DNA of 64,000 bases from Nereocystis luetkeana (GCA_031213475.1 JARUPZ010000006.1:3253501-3317500); one strand, 5' to 3'. Counted from the stretch's first letter, positions 42,985 through 55,265 are shown. Numbers and translations are program-made. The notes: generated from the letters alone by a model not told the origin.

Positions 42985-43795
42985 TTGTGTCAGCTTTCGC
43001 ATAAGCCGTGGACGTTTCATGGAGCTCATAAGGTTCAAGGGAAATCACGTAAGCTTCTACCACCTCCATGGAAGTCGTCGAAGCTAACTCTAAGCCCATT
43101 AACATGATGGAAGTGTCCGTGGAAGCTCGTGGAAGCTCTTCTAACACTTGATACACGTAGTGGAGCCTCCACGAGCCTTCATGGAAGTGGGGGAAACTTC
43201 TGGAAGCTTCCAATGAAGTAGTGGAAGCTTCTACGAGCTTCCATGGAAGTCGTTACAGCTCCTTCAAGACTTCATGGAAGTAGTGGAAGCTTCCACAAGC
43301 TTCAACGGAAGTCGTGGAACGTTGACCCAAACTCAGTATTCCCCTACTCTGATGAAGTAGTGTGTTTCTCCCATGGATCCTTCCACCGCTGCAATCATGG
43401 GAGCTTCCACCGCTTCAATGGAAGCTGACACGATTTCCATGGAAGCAAACATTGAGATTTTCAGTGGAAGAGACGATTGAAGCTTCCATGGAAGCAGTCC
43501 GATGCTTCTGGGAGCATTGCTTTCGTGGTAGTACTCCAGATGTCGCGCGGAAGCTTCCACAAATTCCATGGAGGCTTTCATGGAAGCAGCTTCCACGGAA
43601 TTTTCCATGGAAGCTTCGGCTTCCAGCGCTTCCATGGAAGCTTCAACAACTTTGGTGGAAACTTCCGTTTCGCTTCCATGGAAATGGTTAAAGATTCCGT
43701 GGAAGTAGTAAAAGCTTCCGTCGAAGCGCTGGAAGCTCCCAGCGAGGAAGTGGTGGAATCTTATATTGAAGCTTCCAGCTACTTCCATTAATAAA
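42985..43795. repeat. GGAAGCTTCCATGGAAG satellite
   Basis: A long imperfect array of AAGCTTCCA, TTCCATGGAA and GTGGAAGC motifs with a basic period near 18 bp. Units are themselves palindromic (AAGCTT and CCATGG cores), so both strands look alike. Frames on both strands (for example 43,333-43,881 minus, ASME-like repeats) are by-products. Several stretches could fold back. Confidence 0.8.
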
Positions 43796-43844
43796 ACCAA
43801 TAATACAGGAGACCGGGCGTGCATAGTACCTCCATGAGCATGGT

Positions 43845-44425
43845 TACTATGCAAGTAAACCCTTTGGCGATGCGTCTCCACATCCTAAAGCTTTAAAACC
43901 CTTCCAGCTGCTTCGTAACCCGTTCGAGTACCATCTTGCACTTGACATGTTCTTGGCGTATCGGCCGAGGTCTCCCGCCAACGTAGCTCTTGTACGATAC
44001 CTACCTGTACGCTATAGCTTCTACAGCTTGGTGCTGCTTGGTTCGCTGCGCCAACGTAATTGCTGGCGCTTCGTACTGTCGATTGGCGCAATCGATTCCA
44101 GCGCGACTAAGTGTTATGTGCCCATCGGTATACAGAGTATACCGTACGGACGCCGAGAGTCTCGAACGTAGTAGTTTGTCATGCTGCTTGCTGTCCGAAG
44201 AAGGGTTTTAATGTTGTACCGCATGCCCCATATCAATGTGTTTTTTTCATGTGTTTCCAGCGTTTCATTTATTTCGCTACAAATTGTTTTACATTGCGGC
44301 CATTGGCAGTACTGTTGTACTAACAGCGCCGAGTTGCATATCGGTACGCCTTCAGCCCATACGGGCATGCGCGAAGCGGCCGGCGGGCATCAACCCGCCA
44401 CGGGGAAGCCCCTCTCGTATGCATA
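43845..44425 (+). repeat. ~600-bp dispersed repeat, copy 1
   Basis: Reads in the same order as the reverse complement of 56,765-57,370: GAGCATGGT, CTTGGCGAT/TTTGGCGAT, TTGACATGT, GAGGTCTC, CCAACGT, AC-GTACGGACGCC and AAATTGTTTTACA. It ends in a GC-rich palindromic block near 44,375-44,415 with GCATGCGC and GGCGGGCATCAACCCGCC. The GC-rich end may be a terminus; type unknown. Within it, a minus-strand frame (43,885-44,091) has a counterpart in copy 2. Confidence 0.7.
43885..44091 (-). CDS. Small frame conserved between two repeat copies (copy 1)
   Basis: A 68-codon minus-strand frame ends LKL-stop. Copy 2 (57,095-57,319 plus) has a similar peptide without frame change: LRWRETSADTPRTCQV here versus LRWHETSAEKRNTCQL there, with stops at the same place. 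This may be a small element protein under constraint, or only residual DNA similarity. No function is known. Confidence 0.3.
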   Translation of the reverse strand: MRQSTVRSASNYVGAANQAAPSCRSYSVQVGIVQELRWRETSADTPRTCQVQDGTRTGYEAAGRVLKL

Positions 44426-44429
44426 GGCT

Positions 44430-45225
44430 TATGATTAAAGTAGTACTTGCACTATATATTTTTGTGTTCATATGAGTTTTGGTAATCTTTTGCGACTTGC
44501 TGCGGGCAGGTAAATCATGGGATTTGTTTTTTTCGGTTCTAACAGCGATGAAAGGTTTAGATCTGTATTTCAGTTTGAACGCGCCCAGGTTAAAAAACAC
44601 GGAATACAAGGGTGCTTTCAACGGCCAGGGACAGAAACGTAACCTTTAAAAGGACCTCAGGCGCACGGCTAAACTGCCTATTCCCATATATGCAGTAACT
44701 CCACATGCTCGAAAAGACTAACGACATGCCTTCAAGAGAGTACACGTAGTGCTTTAATAACTGCGAATTATTGGACCATTTAACAATGAATTTAAGGGTA
44801 TGCCCCCAAGAGCGCACTCAAGACACTTCACGCGACATACCAACACAGCGCCAGTTTGTTACCTGGTGCCCTTTTCCAACGTCAGACCAACGCGGCATCA
44901 GGGGGTGGCGCTAGTTTCGCAGGTGAAGTGTTTTGAGTGCTCGACCAACGTGCCAACAGGGGATGGCGCCAAACTCAACGTTTTATTAGTGCCACTACCA
45001 CCTCAACATGTCAGCAGTCAGTTGACACGTCCAGCAACGCAAAATGTTCCGTGTCAAGGGTGTAGAGCCGAATGTTTTAAACTCACACCGAGTAGTTTGG
45101 TGCCTGTCAAGGGTTGGAAGACTTAGTGCTGTTTTCTACAACATTTTGTTTCAACCCCAACAAGAGAGTCGGTGGCTATCCAAATCTTCTAATAATCGAA
45201 CCGATTGACTATAATATTCGAAAGA
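44430..45225. other. No recognisable gene
   Basis: Frames up to 108 codons (44,800-45,126 plus) without domain. A direct repeat of CCAACG-type blocks with GGGG(G/A)TGGCGC occurs near 44,900 and 44,960. Confidence 0.3.
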
Positions 45226-45231
45226 AGGCCG

Positions 45232-45400
45232 GCATCTGTGTGTGTTCTTCACATGAAACGATTTTCTCTACAATGTCATATCGACACCCAGCATAATCAG
45301 AGTCGCGCTTTCAATCCTAGGCCGGTACACGTTCTGAGGTCACCCCGTATTTACTACCCTTTGATACCCAGCCCATTGTCCGTGACGATTGCTCTATCCT
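45232..45400 (-). repeat. LINE 3'-tail fragment, minus strand, diverged
   Basis: Starts at the family end (GTGTGTTCTTCACATGAAACG) and continues with ATATCGACACCCAGCATAATC, TCAATCCTAG and a TGAGGTCAC block, as in the 11.8-kb copy but more diverged. Confidence 0.6.
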
Positions 45401-45414
45401 AGAGAGAAACAAGT

Positions 45415-45720
45415 TGTGTGGTCACGGAACTACAACACAACTACGTAGGTTTGTATCCGAGTGACCACAGAACGTTTATCACATAATTTTGTGCCCACAT
45501 TATTATTTTTCTCTGTAGGGTTTAAGAATCGGCGCGGACAATGGTTGTGCTGGATGCCGCAGGGAACGAATGGCTTGAAGTGAAGAACACCCACAGATAT
45601 TACTCTTACTCTATAAATTGGTATGCACCAGAGTAGACAACGCAACGACCTGTCATCATACTGGATATGACAGGCACCACATATCTCCAGATTCCATAAA
45701 AAAAGACAGAAAACAAAAAA
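45415..45720 (+). repeat. LINE 3'-tail fragments, rearranged
   Basis: A plus-oriented tail (GAATCGGCGCGGACAATGG, TGTGCTGGATG, GAAGTGAAGAACACCCAC) ends near 45,596. After about 45 bp a minus-oriented part follows (TGTCATCATACTGGAT, GACAGGCACCACATA). It resembles the nested head-to-head arrangement at 11.8-12.8 kb in decayed form. Confidence 0.6.
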
Positions 45721-45989
45721 AAACGAAATGAAAAGGAAGTGAAAAGCAAAATGTCATGTCTCCCGTTGGGGGATACGCAAGTCGCTTGGAATGGACAAGC
45801 AAAGAGAAAGCACCACAACATACAAACAGTAAAACTTGAAGGGTTCTCTTTTTTCATAATTACATTGGTTTATACGTGCAATTTTTTCATCTTCCAACTT
45901 TCCCTGTTTTTTTATTCGTAACATGTGATATCCAACTTTTCTGGTTTATATTTTTTCAAGTTAACTCTTACGGTGGGCGAAACCGAACT

Positions 45990-46285
45990 CTCAAAAATGT
46001 TTTCTGTATTTCGAACGTAAATGGCCGGGTCAGACGAAGGCAGACACCAGTTCTGTACGGTCCCACGGATCTGGCCGAAACTGGCTTTGAACCAAACACA
46101 GGAGACATAACGTGGCGGGCCTGAAACGTGTACACATCATCGCTACTACTGCTGTACTCTCTCCGTATTTCTGACACGGTATCCCAGCGTATAGCACTAG
46201 CTAGAGACTCCAAGCTCCCGTGATATCGAACGATCGACTGCACGACATACTCTTGGCCGTTGCCGTTGTGTTCTGGAGCTTTCCG
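45990..46285 (+). repeat. ~320-bp dispersed repeat, copy 2
   Basis: Colinear with 32,925-33,245 (TTCTGTATTTCGAACG, TCTGTACGGTCCCACGG, ACACAGGAGACA, GACACGGTATCCCAGCG, CCAAGCTCCCGTGAT). Confidence 0.65.
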
Positions 46286-46289
46286 CAAT

Positions 46290-47970
46290 GTCAACGCATT
46301 GCTCCTTGATGCTGCAGCAGTCTGCGGAGCTTTGGGACCCTCCGTGGGGGGAAGACACATACATGTGACCCTAACCCAGGCACCAAACAGGATGCATGGG
46401 TGCCGTGTACTGCTGGGTGTCCGCCGCGTTCAGATATTATTGGAGTAACTCTTCCCTCCGACCCCCCTCGCCACCCCCCTGTGCTTATCAGCTATTATAC
46501 CTTTAGGGTATTTTTGTCCTCATACTTCACCGCCGCCCTGCTGCCCCCCTCTCCTTATTAGCATTTGAATCGCCGTCTCTTTTCTCTCTATAAGCGATCA
46601 GGGCGTTAACAGACTACTGTCGCCTCTTCTCGGTTTTTCCGCATGCATATCCCCTTCAAGCTGTAGGTACCAAATCTGCCCCCACCGGCTACAGAGGCTC
46701 TATAGCTAGATTCCCAGCCCCGTCATTATTTCATGCTTGTCCCTGGAACAAGGCATCGTTCAAAATAGTGTATGCTTCGCAAACATTCCGCGTAGCCCAC
46801 ATATCCCGGCCCTATTGTTCGGTATGCCTAAACGTCGTAACACATTTATCCCGTGAAGCCGAACCATTTAACTACTTTATGAGACTAAATTGTGATTGTT
46901 ATCCCTCGTTTTCGTGCCTATTAACAGATTGGTGTAAAGCCATTCCCAATCAACGGTTTTGAACCAAACTTTCCGAGAACAACGATACGCATATGGAAGA
47001 GCCATCGAGTGTGTGTCGGCACCAGGATCGAGCTGTTTAAGTATCCCTTCATGCAAACATGTTGATCTCTTGTTGTGTGAAGAGTAATTATCCTATTTAT
47101 AGCTTGTTCATCATAACACATGTGGGCGAGGCAAGCAACTAATGGCTTGGGCCTCCATAGGGCCATATCACGTAATCTATCGGACACACCCCCAACGACG
47201 TCATGGGTAGAGTCGGCCACCACCGGCATATTATCTGAACACTATTCAAAACCGTATCAGGTAAACGGTTGCACCCTGTGCGCCTCTTTTATGTTTGCTG
47301 TGATGACCGATTACAGGGAACACCGACACTGACCTCTCAGTACGCTTCCAGCAATGCAACTTTTGAGGATGGCGATTAGGATAAGCCACATTTTGGCGAT
47401 AGCATCTACACTGCTAATCCAGGCAAACACCTCGGCGGCCTCGCCTGCGTTTGTGCTTGGAGAAGGACAAGGTATATTTTAAGGTTATACAGAGGGTGTG
47501 GAAGGTCCTCCGAATGAAGGTGCCTGCATTTTACACGCACAAGTTGTTCGGATCCCTTTGAAGTTTTTTGGGTAAACCAATCGATACCAAGGGCATTGCA
47601 TGCGACAGTAACCCCGACCAATACCTGGCGTAGGGTATATTTCACGGAAAGCTAGGTTTCGTGAATTCCGTCGAAAACATTTGCTCCCCGCCTAGGGTTG
47701 CTGCTGAAGTGGGGCACACAGTGTCAATACAAGGTACAACGAACCGGATGATTGTCTCAGAAACATCATTGCCTTGATACACCACCCTCGAACGCATGAA
47801 AGCTTCACCCGTTACCGTACGTGATACAGGTACCGGGCACTGATACGTACTTCGCACGCCACGTTTTGTGCACGCATTTACAATATTTGACCTACTGTAT
47901 CATCACCTGTGATCATCTACTAAGGCCGTTATGGCATACGACTGTAAGCTTTTAATTCATTAGTGCTGCT
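46290..47970. other. No recognisable gene
   Basis: Frames reach about 100 codons on overlapping strands, with no domain. Repeat content is low from here on. Confidence 0.3.
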
Positions 47971-47978
47971 GGGTACTT

Positions 47979-48198
47979 GACGCTTTCTACGATAGAGGTA
48001 GCACATTTCCGCTTTTTTGTTTCTGAAAGACGGGGTTCCTTAACCCACAATCGTCGGAACGCCAATCTTGTTTTCAAAAACGTCGTTTATGTATACTTGG
48101 GCCATGGGATTTTTCATCGGGAAGCTATTTGATTTTTGCTGAGGTCATTTGCCGGATGAGGTATGGAGCTCGTCAAGTGAGGAGCCTCAGAAAAATGA
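47979..48198 (+). repeat. ~220-bp inverted repeat, left arm
   Basis: Begins GACGCTTTCTACGATAGAGG and ends near GAGGAGCCTCAGAAAAATG. It is the reverse complement of 48,885-49,102. Each arm also contains an internal CTGAGGTCA ... CCTCAG inverted motif. The arms may be two copies of one MITE or the ends of a single ~1.12-kb element. Confidence 0.8.
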
Positions 48199-48250
48199 GG
48201 GTGAAACTCTCTATCGTAGAACGCCTCACTTCTTGTGACACTGTCTTCCC

Positions 48251-48343
48251 CAGATCGCACGGAACGTACGCATGCAACACTCTGATCGCTCGCCGTCCAG
48301 ATCACACGGAACGTACGCATGCAACACTCTGATCGCTCGCCGT
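48251..48343 (+). repeat. 47-bp tandem duplication
   Basis: Two near-identical units (starts 48,251 and 48,298) share ACGGAACGTACGCATGCAAC and ACTCTGATCGCTCGCCGT. One base differs. They lie directly upstream of the predicted glycosyltransferase-like start, so they could sit in its promoter or 5' UTR. Confidence 0.9.
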
Positions 48344-48365
48344 GAACCGGCCTTTGTCTGGGCTC

Positions 48366-50078
48366 ATGGGCTATACTTACAATTTCCGTTTATGCTCGAT
48401 AGGCGAACTCCAGTCACCCATTGCGTCGTCAATTCAAGATCCGGTCCTAGGATTCAACGTCATACTCCCTCCTCTACCTTCGTGCCTATCGAGCGTCATT
48501 CTGGTTATCTACGTTCAAAGCTTGGAGATGTTAAACCACAGGGATATGTACGAGGATATGTACGGGTCGTTCGTCAGAGGCATCGAGTTTTATGTGGATG
48601 GTACGTGGTGCGACCCCCAGGAAACGGACACTGGAGGGCTGCCGTGCTATGGTCAACCACTAAACAGGTATGTAGATTATAGAAAGACAACATTCTGCTA
48701 GCCACAGCTGACGCTTGGCATGTACCACATATCACTTTCAAGCGGTTTTGGCAGGCATATGTAATTGTGCGAACACCGTGTGGTGGCCGTCACCAACGGA
48801 AATAGGGGCGTGTTTTACGCGACGTGGCTGACCTCAGCGCGTACCATCCGACCCCGAGGCGTTTTACGGCAGAGGTTCACCTTACATTTTCTGAGGCTCC
48901 TCACTTGAGGAGCTTCATACCTCGCCCGGGAACTGACCTCAGAAAAAAACAAATTGCTTCCCGATGAACAATCCCATGGCCCGAGCATGAAAAAACGTCA
49001 TTTTTCAAAACAAGATTGACCTTCCGATGATTTTGGGTTAAGGAGACCCGTCATTCAGAAACAAAAAAGCGGAAATGTGCTACCTCTATCGTAGAAAGCG
49101 TCCCCCACGTAGAATACTTACGTCGGAAACCCCTACATAACTGGATACACTAGGGCAAGGGGTATTGGGCGTTTCTCTACGCCCTTGCGGATACGCCTTG
49201 GGGTGGATATGCGTCCATTGTACGCGTTGATTCGACGTTATCCATGCAATATCACTCGAATGAAAATTGCTATCGTACCACCCCACTGCTGTACGGGGGG
49301 TGCGTACGTGTATACCAGAGATGGTATGCAATACCAAGTTTACGACCGCTTCCACTGCTCCGACGCTGTATTTTTGCGCAGGTCTACCCTGCCAGACTGG
49401 GTGAACGTTGTTGATAAAAACGGGGGCGGGTGGATGATGCAGAAATCCTTCATACATGCGACCTCGGTGTCTCGAGAAGCTGGGGAGCATGTCGGGTATC
49501 TTTTCATGACGGACGATGTCTTGCTGAACATCGGTCAACTTTCGAGATCAGTCAATGAGTCGGGCTGCGACGTTATTTGGCGTTCAGCCACGACGGAATG
49601 CGAGGACGTTCTAGACGATAGCCTGGACGACCCAAACAATCGCGAGCACGCTAGGGTTATGGTACGCTTTCGATATGAAGCGCATGATTTCTACCAACGC
49701 TCTGACGAGCAATTCCGGACGAGGCTGACCCAGAATATGGGTAGTCCGTCCAAGTACTGCTTGGGGACCCAGAACGACTTCCTTTACGTGCCGACGTCCA
49801 TGGCCGCGGACTGGGCGCGAGTTGCTCAAACAATGACCGATGTGGGGCTTGTCTTCACGTTCGCATTATACACTGCAATTTTCGGGATCGCTCGGATGGA
49901 AGATATGGTCGTCTTGCGGTCGGAATATTTGGACTCGGGACATCGCTCCACGTCACTACTAGGAGGTAATCATTTTCCCTTCATCTCTAAGAAAGGGACT
50001 ATCACCAGACCACGTAAAGTTTTTCGGTTGAGGGAGTCAACGTGGCACTGCTGTGCGCCTTCGCCAGAATGGCGTTGA
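48366..50078 (+). CDS. Putative glycosyltransferase-like protein, two exons
   Basis: Proposed exons are 48,366-48,667 and 49,154-50,078. The donor CAG|GTATGT and acceptor ACACTAG|G agree in phase (2 nt + 1 nt) and give about 408 residues. Exon 1 encodes VILVIYVQSLEMLNHRDMY, a hydrophobic strand then a helix, like the start of nucleotide-sugar transferases. Exon 2 has GYLFMTDDVLLN, a candidate metal-binding DD motif, then CLGTQNDFLYVPTSMAADW and ending TWHCCAPSPEWR. The overall pattern recalls GT-A-type enzymes that decorate glycans, but exact family and substrate are unknown. The intron carries one arm of the 220-bp inverted repeat. There is no clear signal peptide; the first ATG of exon 1 was chosen, and an upstream exon is possible. 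Confidence 0.45.
48885..49102 (-). repeat. ~220-bp inverted repeat, right arm (in predicted intron)
   Basis: Reverse complement of 47,979-48,198, ending CTACGATAGAGG on the minus strand side. It lies wholly within the predicted intron 48,668-49,153. No target duplication is obvious at either outer end. Confidence 0.8.
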
Positions 50079-50084
50079 GGGCGT

Positions 50085-53000
50085 CGTCAATCGGTTTGGC
50101 GTCGCGGCGTTGAGTACGCATGCCACGACAAAATTAGCGTGTTTGTTCGAAACCTATGTATATCTGATCTGTCTCCACAAACAGATATCGACTGGTCAAA
50201 CGCCAGGGGGGCTATCCCGATTTGCACTACCGCGTGTAGGTGAGACAGAGTGACTCTGCACCTCGCTCAAAACCTGGCAGTAAACAATATTTGTTTGCGC
50301 AAACTATCAAGTAAACCCCTAGGCAGTGTTAAGAAGCGAGAGGGCAAACGTTTCAAGCGCAGGACCGCGAACAAACAAGGTAGCCACTCGACCGTGTCGC
50401 GGTCTGAGCGGGCACAGCTAACGGACCTGAAAGAGACACCTGTACCCTGGCGTGGGTCGATCGTCGGAATACCATCTGCGATTTACTCGATTTCATGCAG
50501 AGTATACTTCGGCTTCGGGATGCTATTTGAATGTTTCTCTCGGAATCGCTTATTGTTTTAGAGATGTACAGCGCTCCTTTAGGCAAGGAGTCTGATACGA
50601 TTCAGGCGATAACCCCATCGTAGCACCAATTCTGTTCCGAATACCACGTATCGAAAAGTAGGTAGGAAATTCGCCAGAAAATATCGGTTTCAAGATGTGT
50701 CAACTCTAGACCCCAGTACAGTCGCTAAGATGTTCCCTCGTCCCGCTCGTAAATACCGCAGATGCCAAGTTCGAGGGTGGGCACCAACCGTTCTGCTGGA
50801 AAGGCGGCGAGGACGTAAGCAGGCTACTAGCGATGCATATCATTCACCCGAACAAGCTGTCTTCCTCCACTGCGTGGAACTTTGCTCAAACTCTGAATCC
50901 ACCAGGGTCGCATTTCAGCCTGTCTTCACGGGCCGACGGCGGTACCGTCAGGGGTTACGGTGGGGGCAAACGTGAACCGTCAGCTTTCTGGTGTGAAACC
51001 TAACAACCTCAACATCTCAGGCAACAGGTTGGATCGTATCATGAGGAGGTGTTGGTCTCGAAACAGATGGAGCTTCTGAAAATCATTCAGTCAATCGAAC
51101 GACCTATCCCGGTAAACCACGGTACGAATAGGTAAACATGTCAGGGTATCGCCGAGCCACCCCACGGTAGGGGCTGCACTTATTGGGCCAAAGGTTTCTG
51201 ACCGATTGAGCTCCTTCGGTAAGGCGCTACTAGTTAGGATGAAACATTTACGCGTACATTCGTTTTAAGACTAGCGCATTCAAGTGCCGATCGGGTAGCA
51301 AGAACAAATTTATTCCGAGTATTGTATCGGGTGAGATGTTGAGCTCTTACTGTGAGGGGCTCAGGAACGTCTGGTGCACGCCTACTGTGGCATGCCTCCG
51401 CCGTCCAGTACTCACTGCTCCAACACCCACATTATCGGTATGTCGGTCGTACCGGGTTGTATTTCTCCCACAGTAGCCCCACTCGCCCCCCCCCCGCACA
51501 TTTCGGCCGAGAAATATTGATTGTAGAGACGTTGAACGAACGTGGAGAACCCAACAATATATAGGCAATATCTGCATTCGGGGCGACTTTTTATGTGAGG
51601 TTTTGCTCAAGTTATTCACAATAATGGTTTTGCGCGCATATTGTGGTAGGCGGGGATCCCGACGACATCAACGAAATTAAAAATGGCAAGGCACCCCATT
51701 CAAGTAACGTAATGCATCCGATCGCATGTTCAGCCGTTCCTAAGATGCGCGAATGGATGAATATGTTGTATATAGCTTCGGGATTGCAGGCGCTGATAGT
51801 GTCGATGGACAACGGGAGGCAGAGATGGTGGTTATGTCACTATGGGGGATTTTTAAATTGTGTGTTAACCGGTCTGGATCGTTAAACAGAGAGGGGCGAA
51901 GGGTGGTGTAACGATGCCAGGCAAATGGAGTTTGACGATACGTACAGTAGTCAACAAAGAAATCGCTGCCAAGGGATTGAACGCAGTAAGTCACTGAGAC
52001 CCAAACTGGCTCTGAGGAGTATAACCTACTGGCGGGATGTATTACGATATCGGGATTACTACACGGGCTGTCGATACCACATGACCCTTCGACCTCCCGG
52101 GCATAGATCGGCGACGATGACGGGGGTGGTGTTTTCGTCGAGGTATGTTTTTCATCCCAAGAGTATCTAACGCATGTTCGCCGTTGTGCCTTAGCGTCCA
52201 GATCCAGGTATCCTAACGTTTTGCGAATGCCGCAAGAAACCTAGATACCACTAATAAAGACAGTATTCGCAACTTAACGAGTGCGGATAGTGCTGTAGTC
52301 CCGACCCAGCATCGGTTAGGGTGCAGACTCGAGTCGAGAGAACTTTGCTAGTACTTCAAAAGTCTGCCGGTAAGCCGACATCTAGCAACAAAAGCAATAG
52401 GTGGGGGCGGGCGGTGCACATTTAAGACCCTCAACGGGTAGAAGGCGCATCAAACAGTTTTCCCAGGCATTGAATATTTGGTGTTAGTCCTCACGTTCAC
52501 TTTCCATTCCATCTCGTGAAAACACCGTACCGCCAGAGACCGGTTTGAATCCAAAATGACGGCGGCCAGCGGTATCGAACATGAGTTTCTTTTGTACAGC
52601 TCCACAATTACTTTTCGCGTACACCGTTGTCCACGATCCCTCCCCGAGATCGAAATCAAGTCGTTTGGCGGTCGGGGGCGGTCCCTGTACAGACGACGAG
52701 ACGATTCGTGTTTTCGGCGGGAAAACCCACGCCTCCCCTGGACAAGTTTTGACAAGGCCGGCGGGTGCGCTGCCTGCAGGGTGAACAATTTTCTCACGCG
52801 AATCTTCGCCCTGGTGCTTTGACGTATTTCGTCTTTGACACGTTGCCACCTTTACGCGTCCTGCCGCCTAAATGTTGCTCGCCATCACTCCAAACGCTCG
52901 GACGATTCTACCGCGTCAATGAAAGGTCAAACGTTCGAGCAGGGTTGGTTCCTTTCGCTCTCCGATGGCTGGCATGTAGACAAAGACAGTTTCTTAATGT

Positions 53001-53100
53001 TGGGTTGAAGGAGTTAATGCCGGATAGGAACGGCGGGAATTAAGAAAGAAAACAAATGAATGGGATGGAAGAATAGGCCGCACACATCCAGCTGACGAAA
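50085..53100. other. No recognisable gene
   Basis: Frames reach about 120 codons (for example 52,484-52,849 minus, 50,250-50,561 plus) on overlapping strands without domain or repeat support. It may hold decayed genes or introns. Confidence 0.3.
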
Positions 53101-53111
53101 ACGTAGATTCG

Positions 53112-53489
53112 ATGCTCACTGAACGACTAAACCTTGAAAATAAGTCAAGCCCATGTAGTCAAAAGGGTGACTTTGGAACGGGCAGCAAGGGCCAAGTTTA
53201 CGCGAACGAATTCAAGTCTCCGGAAGCACGAAAACAACAATGTGTAAGCCCGAGCAGTTATAAGATGAGAGGGGGAATTGCCTGCGGAGGTCGGACCGAC
53301 GTGGGCGTACATTCAAGTCCTGGTAGTAGAACATGTACCGAACATGATCCGAAATCGCGGAATAAAATGGGGGATGGAGATAGGGGTCAAGTTGACTTGA
53401 ACGCGCAATCATGTCTAGATAGTAAAATACGAATTACGATCCAACGAAGTTTTCCACCACGTCGAATAGTCAGAAGCGGAATACACTAA
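53112..53489 (+). other. Open frame of 125 codons, no reliable homology
   Basis: A plus frame contains GGRTDVGVHSS, which resembles the GRTDxGVH active-site motif of TruA-type pseudouridine synthases. Nothing else in the frame matches that family and the length is far too short. I treat it as chance. Confidence 0.15.
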
Positions 53490-54705
53490 TGGGCTCCAAG
53501 GGTCAAGCGCATCAAGTTGGCGTGCAAATCTGTTATCAAATACATGACGTTGTTTGCGAGGCCGCGCCGTCACGTCCGATGCCGAAATGCAGTAACAGTG
53601 TTGCGCGCCCGTGATCCACTCTTCATTGAATATTCTGCAGACTAAACCGGCAACTATCGAACAATAACTGATAATCTTGTTCGGATCTTTCGTATGCGTT
53701 GAGGCTAGGCACAGGGGTTGGCCAAATGTTGAAAAAGTGTGTCTGACGTTAGAGGTTCATACCCTCGGCCTCAAGGTAAGGTTATCGGCGGTTTCTACCT
53801 GAGTGGTGAATGTCGCGCATTGATGGTCTTGAACAACGGTCGGAATGCGCGCTTGCTATGATGCCGCTGACAATGCTTGACATTTCCACGGATTCACCGG
53901 ATCACCAGAGGCGGGTAATACAGTGCACTGGTGTATTTTGAAGTCGAAATTGCTGCAAGGGAAGAGTAAGCTTCTCTGATCCTTTTTTGACTCATTCACA
54001 TCATGGAATTGAACATACATGATGGTTAACAAATCATATACTCCCGAGACTGGAAAACTATGAAGAGTAATACGTCGCTTGAACTGCGTCGCAGGTTTCC
54101 ACAGTAGCTATTGGCTACTTCTCGCCACGTTAGTGGAAAGGGGTTGATGGGATAGTAATTTTCCCGCATGGAACGGCGCGTCAGCCCGCACCGGGGTACG
54201 GTGCCAAGTTTCATTCATTTTGCACTCGTCCAGAAATACAAAACGGAGGTCTTGTTTTACTCCTTAGTAGCCTTTATAAAATGTTAGAGCGTTCCCCACA
54301 CAACATGACAGGCGTCACTGGGACAATAATTTTTTTTTGCTACTTCACCGGGTGCAGTCCCAAGTACGTAGGCGGGTTTGTGTCCACTAAAATGTGTCAA
54401 GTACGTAAGAACACGCGGAGGCCTCTCCAAAACTTGACGTTGTGACCTATCCTTTTTGGTGCGCGTATGCATGGGTTCGAGATGATCCTCTTAAGTCCTT
54501 GACACACCTCTCGTAAGGCAGGGCTGCCATACTCAAGTATCAGTCTATACGGCTGTGGTAACATTGCATATTTAAATCCAATTTTAGCGTTAACCTGAAA
54601 TAGATGATGGCCAAGAACGGTAGCGGTTGCGTCCGTGACGGCCGCCAAAGAAGATTAGTACCGCAACATACAGTGGTTATCACAGGACGGCATCATTTGC
54701 CTTGA
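53490..54705. other. No recognisable gene
   Basis: Few and short frames, no repeats. This is the emptiest stretch of the window. Confidence 0.4.
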
Positions 54706-54709
54706 GATG

Positions 54710-55265
54710 TTCTGCGGTATGCCGGGAGGGGCTCTGCCGTAGTGGGTGACATGCCTTGGGGGGTTCCGCTGGATGCAGTGGGGGTCTCCGTAGTACCCGG
54801 TGGAAACCCGTGGGAGGTTCGGCGGTATGAATGTTTCCGATATATTCCGTTATAGGTTCCGCGGTGTGCGGTGGAGATGTGTTCCTATGCCGAGGTGAGG
54901 CTGACGTTTTGCCGGTATGCGGCAGTATTCCGTGGGGGTTGCCGCGCTATGCCGTGTAGGTTGCCACGGTATGCAGTGGTATGCCATGGGAAGTACCTCG
55001 GTGCCGTCGGTATCGTCGTGGGTTGTCGCAGCAAGCCACAGAGTGTACCGTGGGGGTAAGCGGAAGAGACGGGGAGGTCCCGTAGTAGGGCATGGTGATC
55101 AACGTGAGGGCTGCCGGTGTGCCGTGGGCCTTGCCATGGCAGGCGTGCCGGGAGCGCCGCGGTATTTCAAGGCAAAGCAAGTCATATCGCGGTATGCCGT
55201 GGGAATGCCCTGGCATTCCGGTTAGTGCTATTATAGCAGTCCATACCATGGCGCATTTTGCCGTA
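54710..55265. repeat. Degenerate GCGGTATGCCGTGGG tandem repeat
   Basis: More than twenty imperfect copies of a GCGGTATGC / GCCGTGGG(G/A)GTT motif at roughly 20-25 bp spacing. Small frames on both strands (Cys/Tyr/Gly/Arg-rich) derive from the array. Confidence 0.7.

Noticed and set aside
43333..43881. 182-codon minus-strand frame with ASME-like repeats
   Set aside because: It is produced by the palindromic AAGCTTCC/GGAAG satellite; the plus strand gives equally open frames.
53250..53340. GRTDVGVH motif suggesting a TruA-type pseudouridine synthase
   Set aside because: The surrounding residues do not match the family, the frame is only 125 codons and no other conserved block is present.
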